A stretch of 15,610 nt of DNA from Bacillota bacterium (lineage in GTDB: Bacteria > Bacillota > Clostridia > UBA1381): positions 1-15,610 of the forward strand of contig JAJQAT010000160.1 in the NCBI GenBank assembly GCA_021203665.1. The letters run 5' to 3'. Numbering within the stretch: the stretch's first letter is position 1; the number at the start of each line of letters is the position of its first letter. Made by a program: the position numbers and the translations under genes. The notes under the pieces were generated by a model, which saw nothing but the letters and a program-made list of their open reading frames with translations, did no database searches and had not been told where the DNA came from. This document shows positions 15,600 through 15,610 of this stretch, one piece after another.

Positions 15600-15610
15600 T
15601 ACTGTTTTTA

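Overview
The window looks like chromosomal DNA of a spore-forming, anaerobic member of the Clostridia (Firmicutes). The evidence is an FtsK/SpoIIIE translocase, a SpoVB/YtgP-type flippase, a very short gene that reads as SpoVM, a reverse-type rubrerythrin beside a PerR/Fur-like regulator, AGGAGG-type ribosome binding sites and clear sigma-A promoters. No genus is assigned. No rRNA, tRNA, CRISPR array, integrase or transposase was seen.

Layout. Positions 23-5242 (+) hold a promoter and three tightly packed genes: ftsK/spoIIIE, a YgiQ-family radical SAM gene and folD. The ygiQ reading frame runs 122 bases into folD in another frame. A strong two-way terminator separates folD from a convergent flippase gene (5287-6981, -). 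The flippase gene and aspS (7172-8944, +) diverge from a 190-base region with one well-formed promoter for each. Next come a membrane-anchored DUF4340 protein and a small alpha/beta esterase, probably co-transcribed.

Positions 11200-11892 look empty in a long-ORF view but are dense. Five consecutive palindromes (11204-11387) are followed by a double terminator hairpin (11404-11469). Next, on the minus strand, is a two-gene mini-operon: a 54-residue two-helix membrane protein followed by a 22-residue SpoVM. A consensus sigma-A promoter then drives a YetA/PcRGLX-like gene (11893-14484, +), probably acting on rhamnogalacturonan-type pectin fragments in the cytoplasm.

The right end is an oxidative-stress operon on the minus strand. 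A PerR/Fur-like regulator is followed by reverse rubrerythrin. Its promoter matches the full consensus, and a Fur/Per-box-like palindrome in the leader suggests autoregulation.

Most genes are ordinary housekeeping or sporulation genes. The parts that deserve attention are the hidden spoVM operon with its unnamed partner, the hairpin array beside it, and the ygiQ/folD overlap.
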